49,166 nt of DNA. Origin: an uncultured Clostridium sp. Its GTDB lineage: Bacteria; Bacillota; Clostridia; Lachnospirales; Lachnospiraceae. The position numbers and the translations under genes are program-made. This document shows positions 31,951-40,127 of the stretch, in pieces. The notes under the pieces were generated by a model, which had not been told where the DNA came from, made no database searches, and saw nothing but the letters and a program-made list of their open reading frames with translations. The stretch's first letter is position 1. Each line of letters starts with the position of its first letter. Location: assembly GCA_937885015.1 (NCBI GenBank), contig CALAAS010000046.1, positions 1 through 49,166 on the forward strand. Reading direction: 5' to 3'.

Positions 31951-32577
31951 ATGAAAAGAAGATGGAAGAAAACGGCAGCATTATCCATTGGGTTTGCGCT
32001 GGTGGCAGCAGGAACGGCCGTGGCCGGAGAATGGAAACAGGATGAAAAAGGCTGGTGGTGGCAGTTTGAGGATGGTACGTATCTGAAATCCAGAAGTGCA
32101 TTTCTGGATGGGAATCAGGATGGAATGGCAGAAAACTATTTTTTTGGCGATGATGGGTATCTGCTGGTTTCAACGACCACGGAGGATGGAAGAAAGGTCA
32201 ACGCCGACGGGCAGCTGCTTTTGTCAGACGGAAGCGTGCTGCGTATTCAGGTGGCGACGCCTCATGCTACGACACAGGATGGCACTGTGGGAGGATATTA
32301 TCTGGGGGATATAGGAGGAGATTGGACAGGAGACGGCACTCTGAAAGATCCGTATACGATTTATTATGGAATTGCAGTGCAGGTAATTGATGACAATACA
32401 ATATCGGTTAAATCGGATCAATTCGATAATATGCAGCCGGTTATGTTCTATAAAGTTTCGGAAGGCGTCTATGAGGTTCCATGCAGAAGCGGCGGTGTGG
32501 ATCGTTATACGTTTTCCGGGGGGACTGTGACTTTTACATGTCAGTCATATGAAGAAATGGAAGTATTTAAAAAATAG
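31951..32577 (+). CDS. secreted cell-wall-binding repeat protein
   Basis: This 208-residue protein has a signal peptide (MKRRWKKTAALSIGFALVAAGTAVA, cleavage after AVAG). Choline-binding-type repeats follow: 'GWWWQFEDGTYLKSRSAFLDGNQDGMAENYFFGDDGYLL' and 'DGRKVNADGQLL'. The remaining ~120 residues form an unrecognised globular domain with 'GTVGGYYLGDIGGDWTGDGTLKDPYTIYYG'. It is probably exported and attached to wall polymers. The ATG at 31951 has AAGGAGGAG upstream; the longer frame would disrupt the signal peptide. Its own promoter and a following hairpin suggest a single-gene unit. Confidence 0.8.
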   Translation: MKRRWKKTAALSIGFALVAAGTAVAGEWKQDEKGWWWQFEDGTYLKSRSAFLDGNQDGMAENYFFGDDGYLLVSTTTEDGRKVNADGQLLLSDGSVLRIQVATPHATTQDGTVGGYYLGDIGGDWTGDGTLKDPYTIYYGIAVQVIDDNTISVKSDQFDNMQPVMFYKVSEGVYEVPCRSGGVDRYTFSGGTVTFTCQSYEEMEVFKK

Positions 32578-32608
32578 GCCGGCCATGGAGCTTGGCGCCG
32601 GATTTGTG

Positions 32609-32648
32609 AGCAGCGGTATCCCTTGGAGGTATCGCTGCTTCTTTCTTA
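32609..32648 (+). terminator. hairpin after the cell-wall-binding protein gene
   Basis: AGCAGCG (32609-32615) and CGCTGCT (32633-32639), followed by TCTTTCTT. Confidence 0.6.
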
Positions 32649-32701
32649 TGGTAATAGGGGTGGGATATATAGAAATGTCGAGAATATATATGGTATGAAG
32701 A

Positions 32702-33448
32702 TTGGGAATTCTGGGAGTGCAGAACTTGATAAAAAAGATTTTCCGGAAGATCGGGCAGTGTTTGACAGCGGAAGCAGCGGCCGGGGCCGTCCTTTTACTC
32801 TGTGTTTTTATGATGGCACGCTATGTGGGGTTGTCAGCCTCGGGAACCAGTGTGGAGCTGGGGAAAAAAAGACCGGTGGTGGCGCTGGATGCCGGGCATG
32901 GGGGAAATGATCCGGGAAAGGTGGGGGTGGATGGAAGCCTGGAAAAGGACATCAATCTGGCTATTGCCCAGAAGGTAAAGTGGTATTTGGAGCAGTCAGA
33001 TGTGGAGGTTGTTATGACGCGGGAACGGGATATGGGACTTTACGAGGAATCTGACCGGAGTAAGAAAGCGGCAGATATGAGACATCGATGTGAGAAAATA
33101 GAGGAGGCAGAGGCGGATCTGGCGGTTAGCATTCACCAGAACAGCTATCATGAGGAGTCTGTTTTCGGTGGCCAGGTGTTTTATTATGGAGCGTCTGAAA
33201 AAGGGAAAAGGCTGGCTGGGATTCTGCAAAAACGGTTCGATTATGTACAGGGGGAAGAAAACCGGCGCAGAGAGAAGGCAAATGACAATTACTACCTTCT
33301 TCTGCATGTGAAATGTCCGATTGTTATCGTGGAATGTGGTTTCCTGTCAAACTGGAGAGAGGCGGCTCTCTTAAACAGCGCAGAATATCAGGATCGGCTG
33401 GCGTGGACGATCCATATGGGAATCATGGAATATCTAAATCAGAGGTAA
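32702..33448 (+). CDS. cwlD: N-acetylmuramoyl-L-alanine amidase (CwlD/Amidase_3)
   Basis: This protein of up to 248 residues has an N-terminal hydrophobic segment (about 25-42) and an Amidase_3 zinc hydrolase domain. It shows ALDAGHGGNDPGK (His66), Glu81 in SLEKDIN, SIHQNSYHE (His145) and a C-terminal catalytic Glu in IVIVECGFLSN. In spore formers CwlD strips side chains from cortex peptidoglycan to make muramic lactam. No ATG start is available. TTG 32702, GTG 32717 and TTG 32726 are candidates, and I favour TTG 32726 because CTGGGAG lies 8 bases before it. Confidence 0.88.
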   Translation: MGILGVQNLIKKIFRKIGQCLTAEAAAGAVLLLCVFMMARYVGLSASGTSVELGKKRPVVALDAGHGGNDPGKVGVDGSLEKDINLAIAQKVKWYLEQSDVEVVMTRERDMGLYEESDRSKKAADMRHRCEKIEEAEADLAVSIHQNSYHEESVFGGQVFYYGASEKGKRLAGILQKRFDYVQGEENRRREKANDNYYLLLHVKCPIVIVECGFLSNWREAALLNSAEYQDRLAWTIHMGIMEYLNQR

Positions 33449-33486
33449 CGGGAGGCCAGGAAACATGTAAAAACCCCGGCTTCTTC

Positions 33487-33515
33487 TTGCGCTGTAAAGG
33501 AAACTATATTACAAT
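33487..33515 (+). promoter_or_regulatory. putative promoter of the tsaC operon
   Basis: TTGCGC (33487-33492) and TACAAT (33510-33515), spacer 17. Confidence 0.45.
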
Positions 33516-33589
33516 AAGAGCCTGAGAGAATAACGTCTGGGACTGGCTGAGGGTTAAAAAGGCAGTGTGCAGGGCCATCCGGGCAGAGA

Positions 33590-33674
33590 AGAGCAGTGCA
33601 AAAAAAGAGCAGTGCAGATAGAAAAGAAGTGCAGAGAGAAAAGCAGTGCAGAAAGAAGAGCAATACAGAAAGAA
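33590..33674 (+). repeat. 17-bp purine-rich tandem repeat in the tsaC leader
   Basis: The word AGTGCA recurs at 33595, 33611, 33628 and 33645, then a diverged AATACA at 33662. The period is 16-17 bases and the spacers are GAAAGAA-like. The repeat lies between the promoter and the tsaC start. Its period is not a multiple of three, which argues against coding. Confidence 0.7.
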
Positions 33675-33677
33675 GAG

Positions 33678-34748
33678 ATGAAGATGAAAACGCAGGTTTG
33701 GAAAATATCAGATTCCGGAGAGTTTTCGGATGAAGATCGCCGCCGCCTGGAGGAAGCGGCGCAGATTATCCGTCGGGGGGGACTGGTGGCTTTCCCAACG
33801 GAGACGGTATATGGGTTGGGAGCCAACGCTCTGGATGCAAAAGCAGCGGCAAAGATTTATGCGGCAAAAGGGCGTCCTTCAGACAATCCATTGATTGCGC
33901 ATGTTTCTTCTCTGGAAGAGATCAGACCGCTGGTATCGGAGATCCCCGATATGGGAAGGCGTCTGGCGGAGGCCTTCTGGCCGGGCCCCATGACTCTGGT
34001 TTTTCCAAAGAGTGATCTGGTCCCCCATGGAACGACGGGGGGACTTGATACGGTAGCGGTGCGGATGCCGTCGGATCCGGTGGCGGCAGAACTGATTCGT
34101 CTTTCCGGAGTGCCCATTGCCGCGCCCAGCGCCAATACCTCGGGCCGTCCCAGTCCTACTACGGCGGAGCATGTGCTGCAGGATATGGATGGACGGATCG
34201 ATGCGATTTTGGATGGGGGGCCGGTGGGAATCGGCCTGGAGTCTACGATTGTGGACGTGACGGAGACCGTTCCCGTGTTATTGCGCCCAGGTGCTATTAC
34301 GATGGAAATGCTTCGAAGCAAGGTGGGGGAGGTATTGGTGGATCCGGCAATTCTTGGACCGCTGAGTCCGGATGTGCATCCGAAGGCACCAGGGATGAAG
34401 TACCGTCATTATGCCCCAAAGGCAGATCTGACGCTGATCGAAGGGGAGAGCCGGGCAGTTGTCGAAACAATCAACCGGCTGGCAGCGGAAAAACTGGCGG
34501 AGGGAAAACGGGTGGGGATTATCTGTACCGATGAGACGGCGCAGGCCTACCCAATCGGAATGGTGCGCAGTATTGGAGTTCGGAGTCAGGAAGAAACTGT
34601 GGCACATAATCTGTATGCTGTTCTCCGGGAATTTGATGATCTGGAAGCGGAATATATTTTTTCGGAGGGATTTTCGCAGGATCATCTGGGCCGGGCTATT
34701 ATGAATCGCCTTAACAAGGCGGCAGGTTATCATATTCTTCATGTATAG
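33678..34748 (+). CDS. ywlC: L-threonylcarbamoyladenylate synthase, Sua5/YwlC type
   Basis: This 356-residue protein has an N-terminal YrdC domain (FPTETVYGLGANALDAKAAAKIYAAKGRPSDNPLIAHV) and a C-terminal Sua5 domain (about 230-356), linked by 'SPDVHPKAPGMKYRHYAPKA'. It makes threonylcarbamoyl-AMP for the t6A37 modification of ANN-decoding tRNAs. I start at ATG 33678, since the longer frame runs through the tandem repeat. The ribosome binding site is a modest AAGAAGAG. The B12-radical SAM gene follows after 21 bases. Confidence 0.95.
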   Translation: MKMKTQVWKISDSGEFSDEDRRRLEEAAQIIRRGGLVAFPTETVYGLGANALDAKAAAKIYAAKGRPSDNPLIAHVSSLEEIRPLVSEIPDMGRRLAEAFWPGPMTLVFPKSDLVPHGTTGGLDTVAVRMPSDPVAAELIRLSGVPIAAPSANTSGRPSPTTAEHVLQDMDGRIDAILDGGPVGIGLESTIVDVTETVPVLLRPGAITMEMLRSKVGEVLVDPAILGPLSPDVHPKAPGMKYRHYAPKADLTLIEGESRAVVETINRLAAEKLAEGKRVGIICTDETAQAYPIGMVRSIGVRSQEETVAHNLYAVLREFDDLEAEYIFSEGFSQDHLGRAIMNRLNKAAGYHILHV

Positions 34749-34769
34749 CCGGCAAAGGAAAGGAACGAT

Positions 34770-36560
34770 ATGAGATATCTTCTGGCGGCCATAAACGCCA
34801 AATACATTCATTCCAATCTTGGAATTTACAGCCTGAAGTGTTATGCACAGACCCGTCTGAATGAGGACAGGGATGGGGGGCGGGAGACAGAAATTCTTTT
34901 GGGAGAATATACGATCAATCATCAGATGGAGCGGATTCTGCAGGATATTTACCAGAAAAACCCGGAAGTGGTTGGATTTTCCTGCTATATCTGGAATATT
35001 TCTTATGTGGAAACGCTGGTTCGAGATCTGAAAAAGATACGACCGGATACACGGATCTGGCTGGGGGGGCCAGAGGTTTCCTATGATGCCGAAGCCGTGC
35101 TGAAACGCCTTCCAGAGGCAGAATTGGTAATGATGGGGGAAGGCGAGGAAACGTTTTACCGTCTGGTGCGTGCGATGGAAGGTGAGAAACTGCCTGAAGC
35201 AGGGGATTTTTCCGGAATCCCCGGTATTGCGTTTCGCAGGTTGTCGGGAGAGGTTCAGATGAATCCTGCGGCGCCGCTCCTTTCGATGGACTCCATTCCG
35301 TTCCCCTATCGGAGTCTGGAGGGGATGGAGCATCGGATCATATATTACGAAAGCAGCCGGGGCTGCCCGTTTTCTTGCAGTTACTGTTTATCGTCCATTG
35401 ACCGGAGCGTGCGTTTCCGGAGTATTTCCCTGGTAAAAAAAGAGCTGGCCTTTTTTTTGGAGAGGCGGGTGCCTCAGGTCAAGTTCGTGGATCGAACCTT
35501 CAACTGCCGTCGGGATCATGCCATGGCCATCTGGAGCTTTTTAAAGGATCATGACAATGGAATTACGAACTTCCATTTTGAAATTTCAGCGGATCTGCTG
35601 GATGATGAGGCCCTGCAGCTTTTTTCAGGTATGCGTCCAGGCTTGATTCAGCTGGAAATTGGGGTACAGACCGTAAATCCGCAGACGATCCGGGAGATTC
35701 GGAGAACCATGGATCTTAAAAAAGTGGAGGATCGGGTTCAGAGGGTTCGTGCATTTGGAAACATCCACCAGCATCTGGATTTGATTGCAGGACTTCCGTT
35801 TGAAGGGACGGAAAGCTTCCGGATTTCGTTCAATACCGTGTACGGAATGAAACCGGAGCAGCTGCAGCTGGGATTCCTGAAAGTTTTGAAAGGCTCTTTT
35901 ATGGAGAAAAAAGCGGAAGAATACGGACTTTTGTACAGCGCAGTTCCGCCGTATGAGGTGCTGTCTACCCGATGGCTGCCCTATGATGACCTGATCCGAC
36001 TTAAGGGCGTGGAGGAAATGGTGGAGATTTATTACAACAGCGGCCAGTTCCGATATACAATGGAGCTTCTGGTGCAGGAATGGGGCAACGCTTTTGATCT
36101 GTATGAATGTCTGTCTGCTTATTATGTGAACACCGGTCTTTCTGGAATCAGCCACAGCCGACTGGCAAGGTATGAGCTTTTGTATCAGTTTATCGAGACA
36201 GAAACGGAGCTGGATGGGGAGAAGTATCGGGATCGTCTAATGTGCGACCTGTATCTGAGGGAGCTTTTAAAAAGCCGCCCGTCTTTTGCCAGAGATCTGG
36301 GAAGAATAAAAGCGGAGATTCGGGCTTTTTTCCGACAGGAAGCGAAGGAACACCGATATTTAAAAGGGTATGAGGGATATGATTCCAGGCAGCTCTCTAA
36401 AATGGCCCATCTGGAGAAACTGGGAGATGGAAGCTTTGTGCTGTTTGATTACAAAAACCGGGATGCGCTGCTGGGAAATGCGGCAGCATTTCGTATTTCC
36501 GAAAAGGAAATGGAAGCGGTGCTGAAAAAGGAAGCAGAAAGCGGGTATAAAATTGGCTGA
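34770..36560 (+). CDS. B12-binding domain radical SAM protein (DUF4080 C-terminus)
   Basis: This 596-residue protein has a cobalamin-binding-like N-terminal domain (about 1-140: 'NPEVVGFSCYIWNISYVETLVRDLKKIRPDTRIWLGGPEVSYDAEAV'). A radical SAM domain follows with the CX3CX2C cluster in SSRGCPFSCSYCLSS (about 195-208), then a ~220-residue C-terminal region that I take as DUF4080. These BchE-like enzymes modify unknown substrates, often by methyl transfer. AAAGGAAAGG precedes the ATG. The stop lies one base before the ATG of the exonuclease gene. Confidence 0.88.
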   Translation: MRYLLAAINAKYIHSNLGIYSLKCYAQTRLNEDRDGGRETEILLGEYTINHQMERILQDIYQKNPEVVGFSCYIWNISYVETLVRDLKKIRPDTRIWLGGPEVSYDAEAVLKRLPEAELVMMGEGEETFYRLVRAMEGEKLPEAGDFSGIPGIAFRRLSGEVQMNPAAPLLSMDSIPFPYRSLEGMEHRIIYYESSRGCPFSCSYCLSSIDRSVRFRSISLVKKELAFFLERRVPQVKFVDRTFNCRRDHAMAIWSFLKDHDNGITNFHFEISADLLDDEALQLFSGMRPGLIQLEIGVQTVNPQTIREIRRTMDLKKVEDRVQRVRAFGNIHQHLDLIAGLPFEGTESFRISFNTVYGMKPEQLQLGFLKVLKGSFMEKKAEEYGLLYSAVPPYEVLSTRWLPYDDLIRLKGVEEMVEIYYNSGQFRYTMELLVQEWGNAFDLYECLSAYYVNTGLSGISHSRLARYELLYQFIETETELDGEKYRDRLMCDLYLRELLKSRPSFARDLGRIKAEIRAFFRQEAKEHRYLKGYEGYDSRQLSKMAHLEKLGDGSFVLFDYKNRDALLGNAAAFRISEKEMEAVLKKEAESGYKIG

Positions 36561-36561
36561 A

Positions 36562-37302
36562 ATGGAACAATTATTAAATAGAGAGGAATATCAATCCTAT
36601 GTGGCCATTGACCTGGAGACAACGGGACTGAATCCGAAAACAGAGCGGATCATGGAAATTGGTGCGGTTCGGGTGGTAAAGGGACGGGAGACAGAGCGGT
36701 TTTCCACGTTTGTTAATCCGGAGCGCCAGCTGGAGCCGCGGATCCGGGAATTAACGGGGATTTCCGAGGATATGTTTTTGGGGACTCCGACGATCGATCA
36801 GGTAATCCGTCGAATTACAGAGTTCTGCGAAGGCCTTCCGCTTCTTGGGCATCATGTGATTTTTGATTACAGTTTTTTAAAGCGGGCGGCCATAAACAGC
36901 GGACTTCCTTTTGAGCATGCAGGAATTGATACACTGCGGCTTTGCCGTGTTTTCATGCCAGGGGAAGAAAAAAAGAATCTGGAGGCAGCATGTCGGTATT
37001 TCGGAGTGGTGCAGGAGGAGCAGCATCGGGCGCTGGCGGACGCACTGGCGGCTCATCGCCTGTATGAGACGATGTTTTTGCAGAAAGGGAATGCCTGTCC
37101 GGATATTTTTAGTCCCAGACCTTTGATTTACAAGGTAAAAAGAGAACAGCCGGCATCAAAAAAACAAAAAGAAGTCTTGCGGGAACTGATAAAATATCAT
37201 AAAATAAACTTAACTGTGCAGATCGACTCTTTGTCGAGAAATGAGATTTCCCGTTACACGGATCAGATTATTGCACAGTATGGAAGAATAGTAAAGAGGT
37301 GA
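36562..37302 (+). CDS. DnaQ-like 3'-5' exonuclease
   Basis: This 246-residue protein has a DEDDh exonuclease domain: IDLETTGLNP (Exo I Asp/Glu), 'LLGHHVIFDYSFLKRA' (Exo II Asp) and 'EEQHRALADALAAHRLY' (Exo III, His and Asp). It resembles the proofreading domain of PolC. A ~75-residue C-terminal extension (about 175-246) is basic and helical ('KKQKEVLRELIKYHKINLTVQIDSLSRNEISRYTDQIIAQYGRI') and unassigned. I use ATG 36562, directly after the upstream stop, so translation is probably coupled. Confidence 0.9.
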   Translation: MEQLLNREEYQSYVAIDLETTGLNPKTERIMEIGAVRVVKGRETERFSTFVNPERQLEPRIRELTGISEDMFLGTPTIDQVIRRITEFCEGLPLLGHHVIFDYSFLKRAAINSGLPFEHAGIDTLRLCRVFMPGEEKKNLEAACRYFGVVQEEQHRALADALAAHRLYETMFLQKGNACPDIFSPRPLIYKVKREQPASKKQKEVLRELIKYHKINLTVQIDSLSRNEISRYTDQIIAQYGRIVKR

Positions 37303-37308
37303 CAGAGG

Positions 37309-37419
37309 ATGTTCAGGTTTCATAACCAGAAAACACGTCAGATTGTGTCGGCTGTTGTAATCATTATTATCATACTGGCCATGGTGGGCGGTACGATTAT
37401 GGCAGGCTTCATGATGTAG
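37309..37419 (+). CDS. 36-residue single-pass membrane protein (Prli42/DUF4044-like)
   Basis: A short frame encodes a basic N terminus (MFRFHNQKTRQ), one strongly hydrophobic helix with IIIII, and the ending MVGGTIMAGFMM. GACAGAGG precedes the ATG six bases after the exonuclease stop. Size and layout resemble the very small DUF4044/Prli42 membrane proteins of Firmicutes, some of which anchor stressosomes. This is a resemblance only; no stressosome gene is near. Confidence 0.6.
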   Translation: MFRFHNQKTRQIVSAVVIIIIILAMVGGTIMAGFMM

Positions 37420-37470
37420 GCAGAACAGGGACTGCCTGAATTGGGAGATTGTTCAGGATAGAGGTTGTAT

Positions 37471-39012
37471 ATGAAAAAAAGAGTTTGGATGTCAGGCGCA
37501 GGCGTTGGTGCACTCTCCTTCAGCCTGCTGCTTGCATTTACAGGTACGGCAGAGGCCGGAACCATTCCTTCCGGACTTACCGTTGCGGGTTATGATCTGA
37601 CTGGATTGACCAGGGAGGAAGCGGCCCAGAAGCTGGAAGAGCATTTTGATTTGATGGCGGCGCAGACGGTTACCTTGGTGGTGGGGGAAAATCAGGTGGA
37701 GGCTGCGGCAGGAGATCTGGGATTGACCTGGGTCAATGAGGAGGCTGTTCGGGAAGAGTTAAATCTGGCGGCAGGAGGAAATCTGCTAAGGAGGTATCTG
37801 AATCAACAGAGACTGGAGCAGCAGGCCGTTTCATTGGAAATAGAGACAGCGGCCGATGCGGCTCAGGTGGCAGAGTTTGTGGCAACCCAGTGTGGTGCCT
37901 TTGTTCAGGAACCCATAGATGCAGTGATTACCCGGGAAAATGGAGCGTTTCACGTTACAGAGTCGGAAAAAGGCCTTCAGATTGACACAGCAGCCACAAC
38001 AGAAGCTTTGAATACAGCTTTTCAAAAGGGATTGGATGGACCGCTGACGATTGAGGCAGTCTGTCAGGAGTCGGAGCCGTTCCGGACAACGGAGGCTCTT
38101 TCCTCCATTCAGGATGTGCTGGGAACTTTTAGTACGAATTTTAATGCCGGAAACGGATCCAGGTCGAAAAACGTGCGGAACGGAGCGTCCAAGGTAAATG
38201 GCAGTGTATTGATGCCGGGCGAGGAGTTTTCTGCCTATACGGTGCTGACGCCGTTTACGGTGGAGAATGGCTATGCATCGGCGGCCTCCTACTCAAATGG
38301 TCAGGTTGTGGACACAGTGGGCGGAGGTGCCTGTCAGCTGTGCACCACCCTGTACAATACGGCCCTCTTGTCAGAGATGGAGATAACGCAGCGGCAGAAT
38401 CATTCTATGATTGTGACGTATGTGAAACCATCTCAGGATGCAGCCATTGCCGGGACGGTAAAAGATCTGAAATTTAAAAACCCTTACGATACTCCTATTT
38501 ATATTGAGGGGAGTGTAAACGGAGGGACATTGACGTTTACCATATACGGAAAAGAGACACGGCCGGCCAATCGGGAAATTAAATTTGTATCAGAGACGCT
38601 GGGTCGTCGGGATCCGGGAGAGCCGATCATGAAAGTGGATCCATCTCTGGCACCGGGGGCACAGGTTAAAGAGCAGTCTGCCCATGTGGGGATGCAGTCG
38701 CGGCTCTGGAAATACGTATATGTGGATGGTGTGGAGACGGAAAAAGAAATTTTGCACACGGATTCCTATATGGCGTCCAAGGCGATTTACCGGGTGGGAC
38801 CGGCGCTCCCGGCCGTTACACCGCCGCCGGTGGTACTTCCGGATCCAAATCAGCAGGTACCGGGCAGCCAGCCAGGACAACCTGGAAGCACAGGTGGCCC
38901 TGCATCGGAGATTTTGCCGGTCCAGCCGGACGGTCAGCAGGCGCCAGGCGGTCAGCCGGATGCAGGAATTACACCGCCTGCAGACCCGACAGCGGGAACG
39001 CCGGCGGCATGA
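37471..39012 (+). CDS. secreted VanW family protein
   Basis: This 513-residue protein has a signal peptide (MKKRVWMSGAGVGALSFSLL...AEAG) and two peptidoglycan-binding-4-like repeats (about 30-115 and 115-205). The VanW domain (about 225-345) has 'VLMPGEEFSAYTVLTPFTVENGYASAASYSNGQVVDTVGGGACQLCTTLYNTALL' and 'QRQNHSMIVTYVKPSQDAAI'. A Pro/Gly/Gln-rich C-terminal tail (about 445-513) probably spans or contacts the wall. VanW proteins occur with some vancomycin-resistance operons but are common housekeeping envelope proteins; no van genes are here. ATG 37471 is preferred over TTG 37465. Confidence 0.9.
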   Translation: MKKRVWMSGAGVGALSFSLLLAFTGTAEAGTIPSGLTVAGYDLTGLTREEAAQKLEEHFDLMAAQTVTLVVGENQVEAAAGDLGLTWVNEEAVREELNLAAGGNLLRRYLNQQRLEQQAVSLEIETAADAAQVAEFVATQCGAFVQEPIDAVITRENGAFHVTESEKGLQIDTAATTEALNTAFQKGLDGPLTIEAVCQESEPFRTTEALSSIQDVLGTFSTNFNAGNGSRSKNVRNGASKVNGSVLMPGEEFSAYTVLTPFTVENGYASAASYSNGQVVDTVGGGACQLCTTLYNTALLSEMEITQRQNHSMIVTYVKPSQDAAIAGTVKDLKFKNPYDTPIYIEGSVNGGTLTFTIYGKETRPANREIKFVSETLGRRDPGEPIMKVDPSLAPGAQVKEQSAHVGMQSRLWKYVYVDGVETEKEILHTDSYMASKAIYRVGPALPAVTPPPVVLPDPNQQVPGSQPGQPGSTGGPASEILPVQPDGQQAPGGQPDAGITPPADPTAGTPAA

Positions 39013-39031
39013 TGATAAAAGCAGGTATGTG

Positions 39032-39673
39032 ATGACAGAGATTGAGATTTATGGCGAAATGCAGGCAGAGCAGGATCTGGTAGCAGTGGGATATGTGGCG
39101 CTTGGGGGTACAGAAGCCGCTGCCAGAGCGGGAGAGGAACTGCTTTGCCGCCGGTTTTCGCCAGCATTTGTGGAACAGTGTAAAGCAGTGATGAAAACCC
39201 GGGGATTCCAGAATATCCCCGGTGTTTTACAATCTCAGGGGGCGGAGGGTATTATTTCTTCCTGGTGTTTTCCGGGGGAGGGGGGTATCCTGGCGGCACT
39301 CTGGCGGTATTTCGATGTGTTCGAATTGGGATTTGAGATGGATCTGAGGCGTCTTCCTGTTCTTCAGGAGACGATAGAGGTTTGTGAGGTTCTGGATTTG
39401 AATCCTTACCGTCTCTATGCAAAGGGAAGTGCGCTTTTGACGGCCAGAAGCGGCGCAGAGGCAGTGCTGCGCCTTAAAGGCCAGGGCATTTACGGCAGAG
39501 TGGTTGGGCGGACGAGGAAAACGGCGGCGCGCATTCTGCACAGCGGCGATGTAACTAGTTTTCTGGATCGGCCAAAACCCGATGAACTGTATAAAATCCA
39601 GTTGCAGCGGTTCAGAACAGCCAATCATAACGGGGAGGAAAGAAATGAGAGAGAGAATTTTAGCGGTCATTGA
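39032..39673 (+). CDS. AIR synthase C-terminal domain protein (HypE/PurM-like half)
   Basis: This 213-residue protein has a C-terminal region resembling AIRS_C: 'LQETIEVCEVLDLNPYRLYAKGSALLTARSGAEAVLRLKGQGIYGRVVGRT', then 'LDRPKPDELYKI'. The first ~90 residues ('ALGGTEAAARAGEELLCRRFSPAFVEQCKAVMKTRG...GGILAALWRYFDVFELGFEMDLR') also fit this fold, whereas the ATP-binding half of HypE/PurM/ThiL is missing. Such free-standing proteins are often annotated as hydrogenase maturation factors, without proof. The ATG at 39032 lies 20 bases after vanW. The 3' end overlaps the Lrp gene by 29 bases. Confidence 0.7.
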   Translation: MTEIEIYGEMQAEQDLVAVGYVALGGTEAAARAGEELLCRRFSPAFVEQCKAVMKTRGFQNIPGVLQSQGAEGIISSWCFPGEGGILAALWRYFDVFELGFEMDLRRLPVLQETIEVCEVLDLNPYRLYAKGSALLTARSGAEAVLRLKGQGIYGRVVGRTRKTAARILHSGDVTSFLDRPKPDELYKIQLQRFRTANHNGEERNERENFSGH

Positions 39674-40127
39674 AAAGAACAGCCGGATCAGCGCCAGAGA
39701 GCTGGCAGAGTTACTCGGGGAAAATGAGGCTGCAGTTGCGGCAGAGATTGCCGAAATGGAAAAAGAGCATATTATCTGCGGATATCATACCCTGATTAAC
39801 TGGGACAATACAGATGAAGAAAAGGTAATTGCACTGATTGAGGTTAAGGTAACCCCACAGCGGGAAATGGGATTTGACAAAATTGCGGAGAGAATTTATC
39901 AGTACAGCGAGGTGACTTCTGTCTATCTGATGTCCGGCGGATATGATTTTACGGTAATGATAGAGGCGAAGACCATGCGGGCGGTGGCCCAGTTTGTGGC
40001 GGAAAAATTGTCTACCATTGATTCGGTCTTAAGCACCGCGACGCATTTTCTGTTGAAGAAATATAAAGATCATGGCACAGTCCTTTGCGGCGAGCCACAG
40101 GATGAAAGGATGTTGATTGTTCCGTGA
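39645..40127 (+). CDS. Lrp/AsnC family transcriptional regulator
   Basis: This 160-residue protein has an N-terminal winged HTH (RERILAVIEKNSRISARELAELLGENEAAVAAEIAEMEKEHIICGYHTLINW) and a C-terminal RAM effector domain (VIALIEVKVTPQREMGFDKIAERIYQYSEVTSVYLMSGGYDFTVMIE). It probably senses an amino acid. GGGGAGGAAAGAA precedes ATG 39645. Its stop overlaps the aminotransferase start (GTGA), so it likely regulates that operon. Confidence 0.93.
   Translation: MRERILAVIEKNSRISARELAELLGENEAAVAAEIAEMEKEHIICGYHTLINWDNTDEEKVIALIEVKVTPQREMGFDKIAERIYQYSEVTSVYLMSGGYDFTVMIEAKTMRAVAQFVAEKLSTIDSVLSTATHFLLKKYKDHGTVLCGEPQDERMLIVP

Noticed and set aside
32623..32910. 95-codon frame overlapping the start of cwlD
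   Set aside because: It overlaps the amidase N-terminal region in another frame, has Ser/Gly-rich composition without domain features, and ends inside the amidase domain.
33567..33677. N-terminal extension of the threonylcarbamoyl-AMP synthase
   Set aside because: The extra 37 codons are translated tandem repeat with a 17-base period, not multiple of three, and have no ribosome binding site in front.
37471..39012. Vancomycin resistance locus
   Set aside because: VanW alone is a common envelope protein; no vanH/A/X, vanS or vanR genes are present.
38684..39031. Upstream extension of the AIRS_C-like gene into vanW
   Set aside because: This part overlaps the VanW 3' region out of frame and is Arg/Trp-rich shadow translation. 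A proper start with ribosome binding site exists at 39032.
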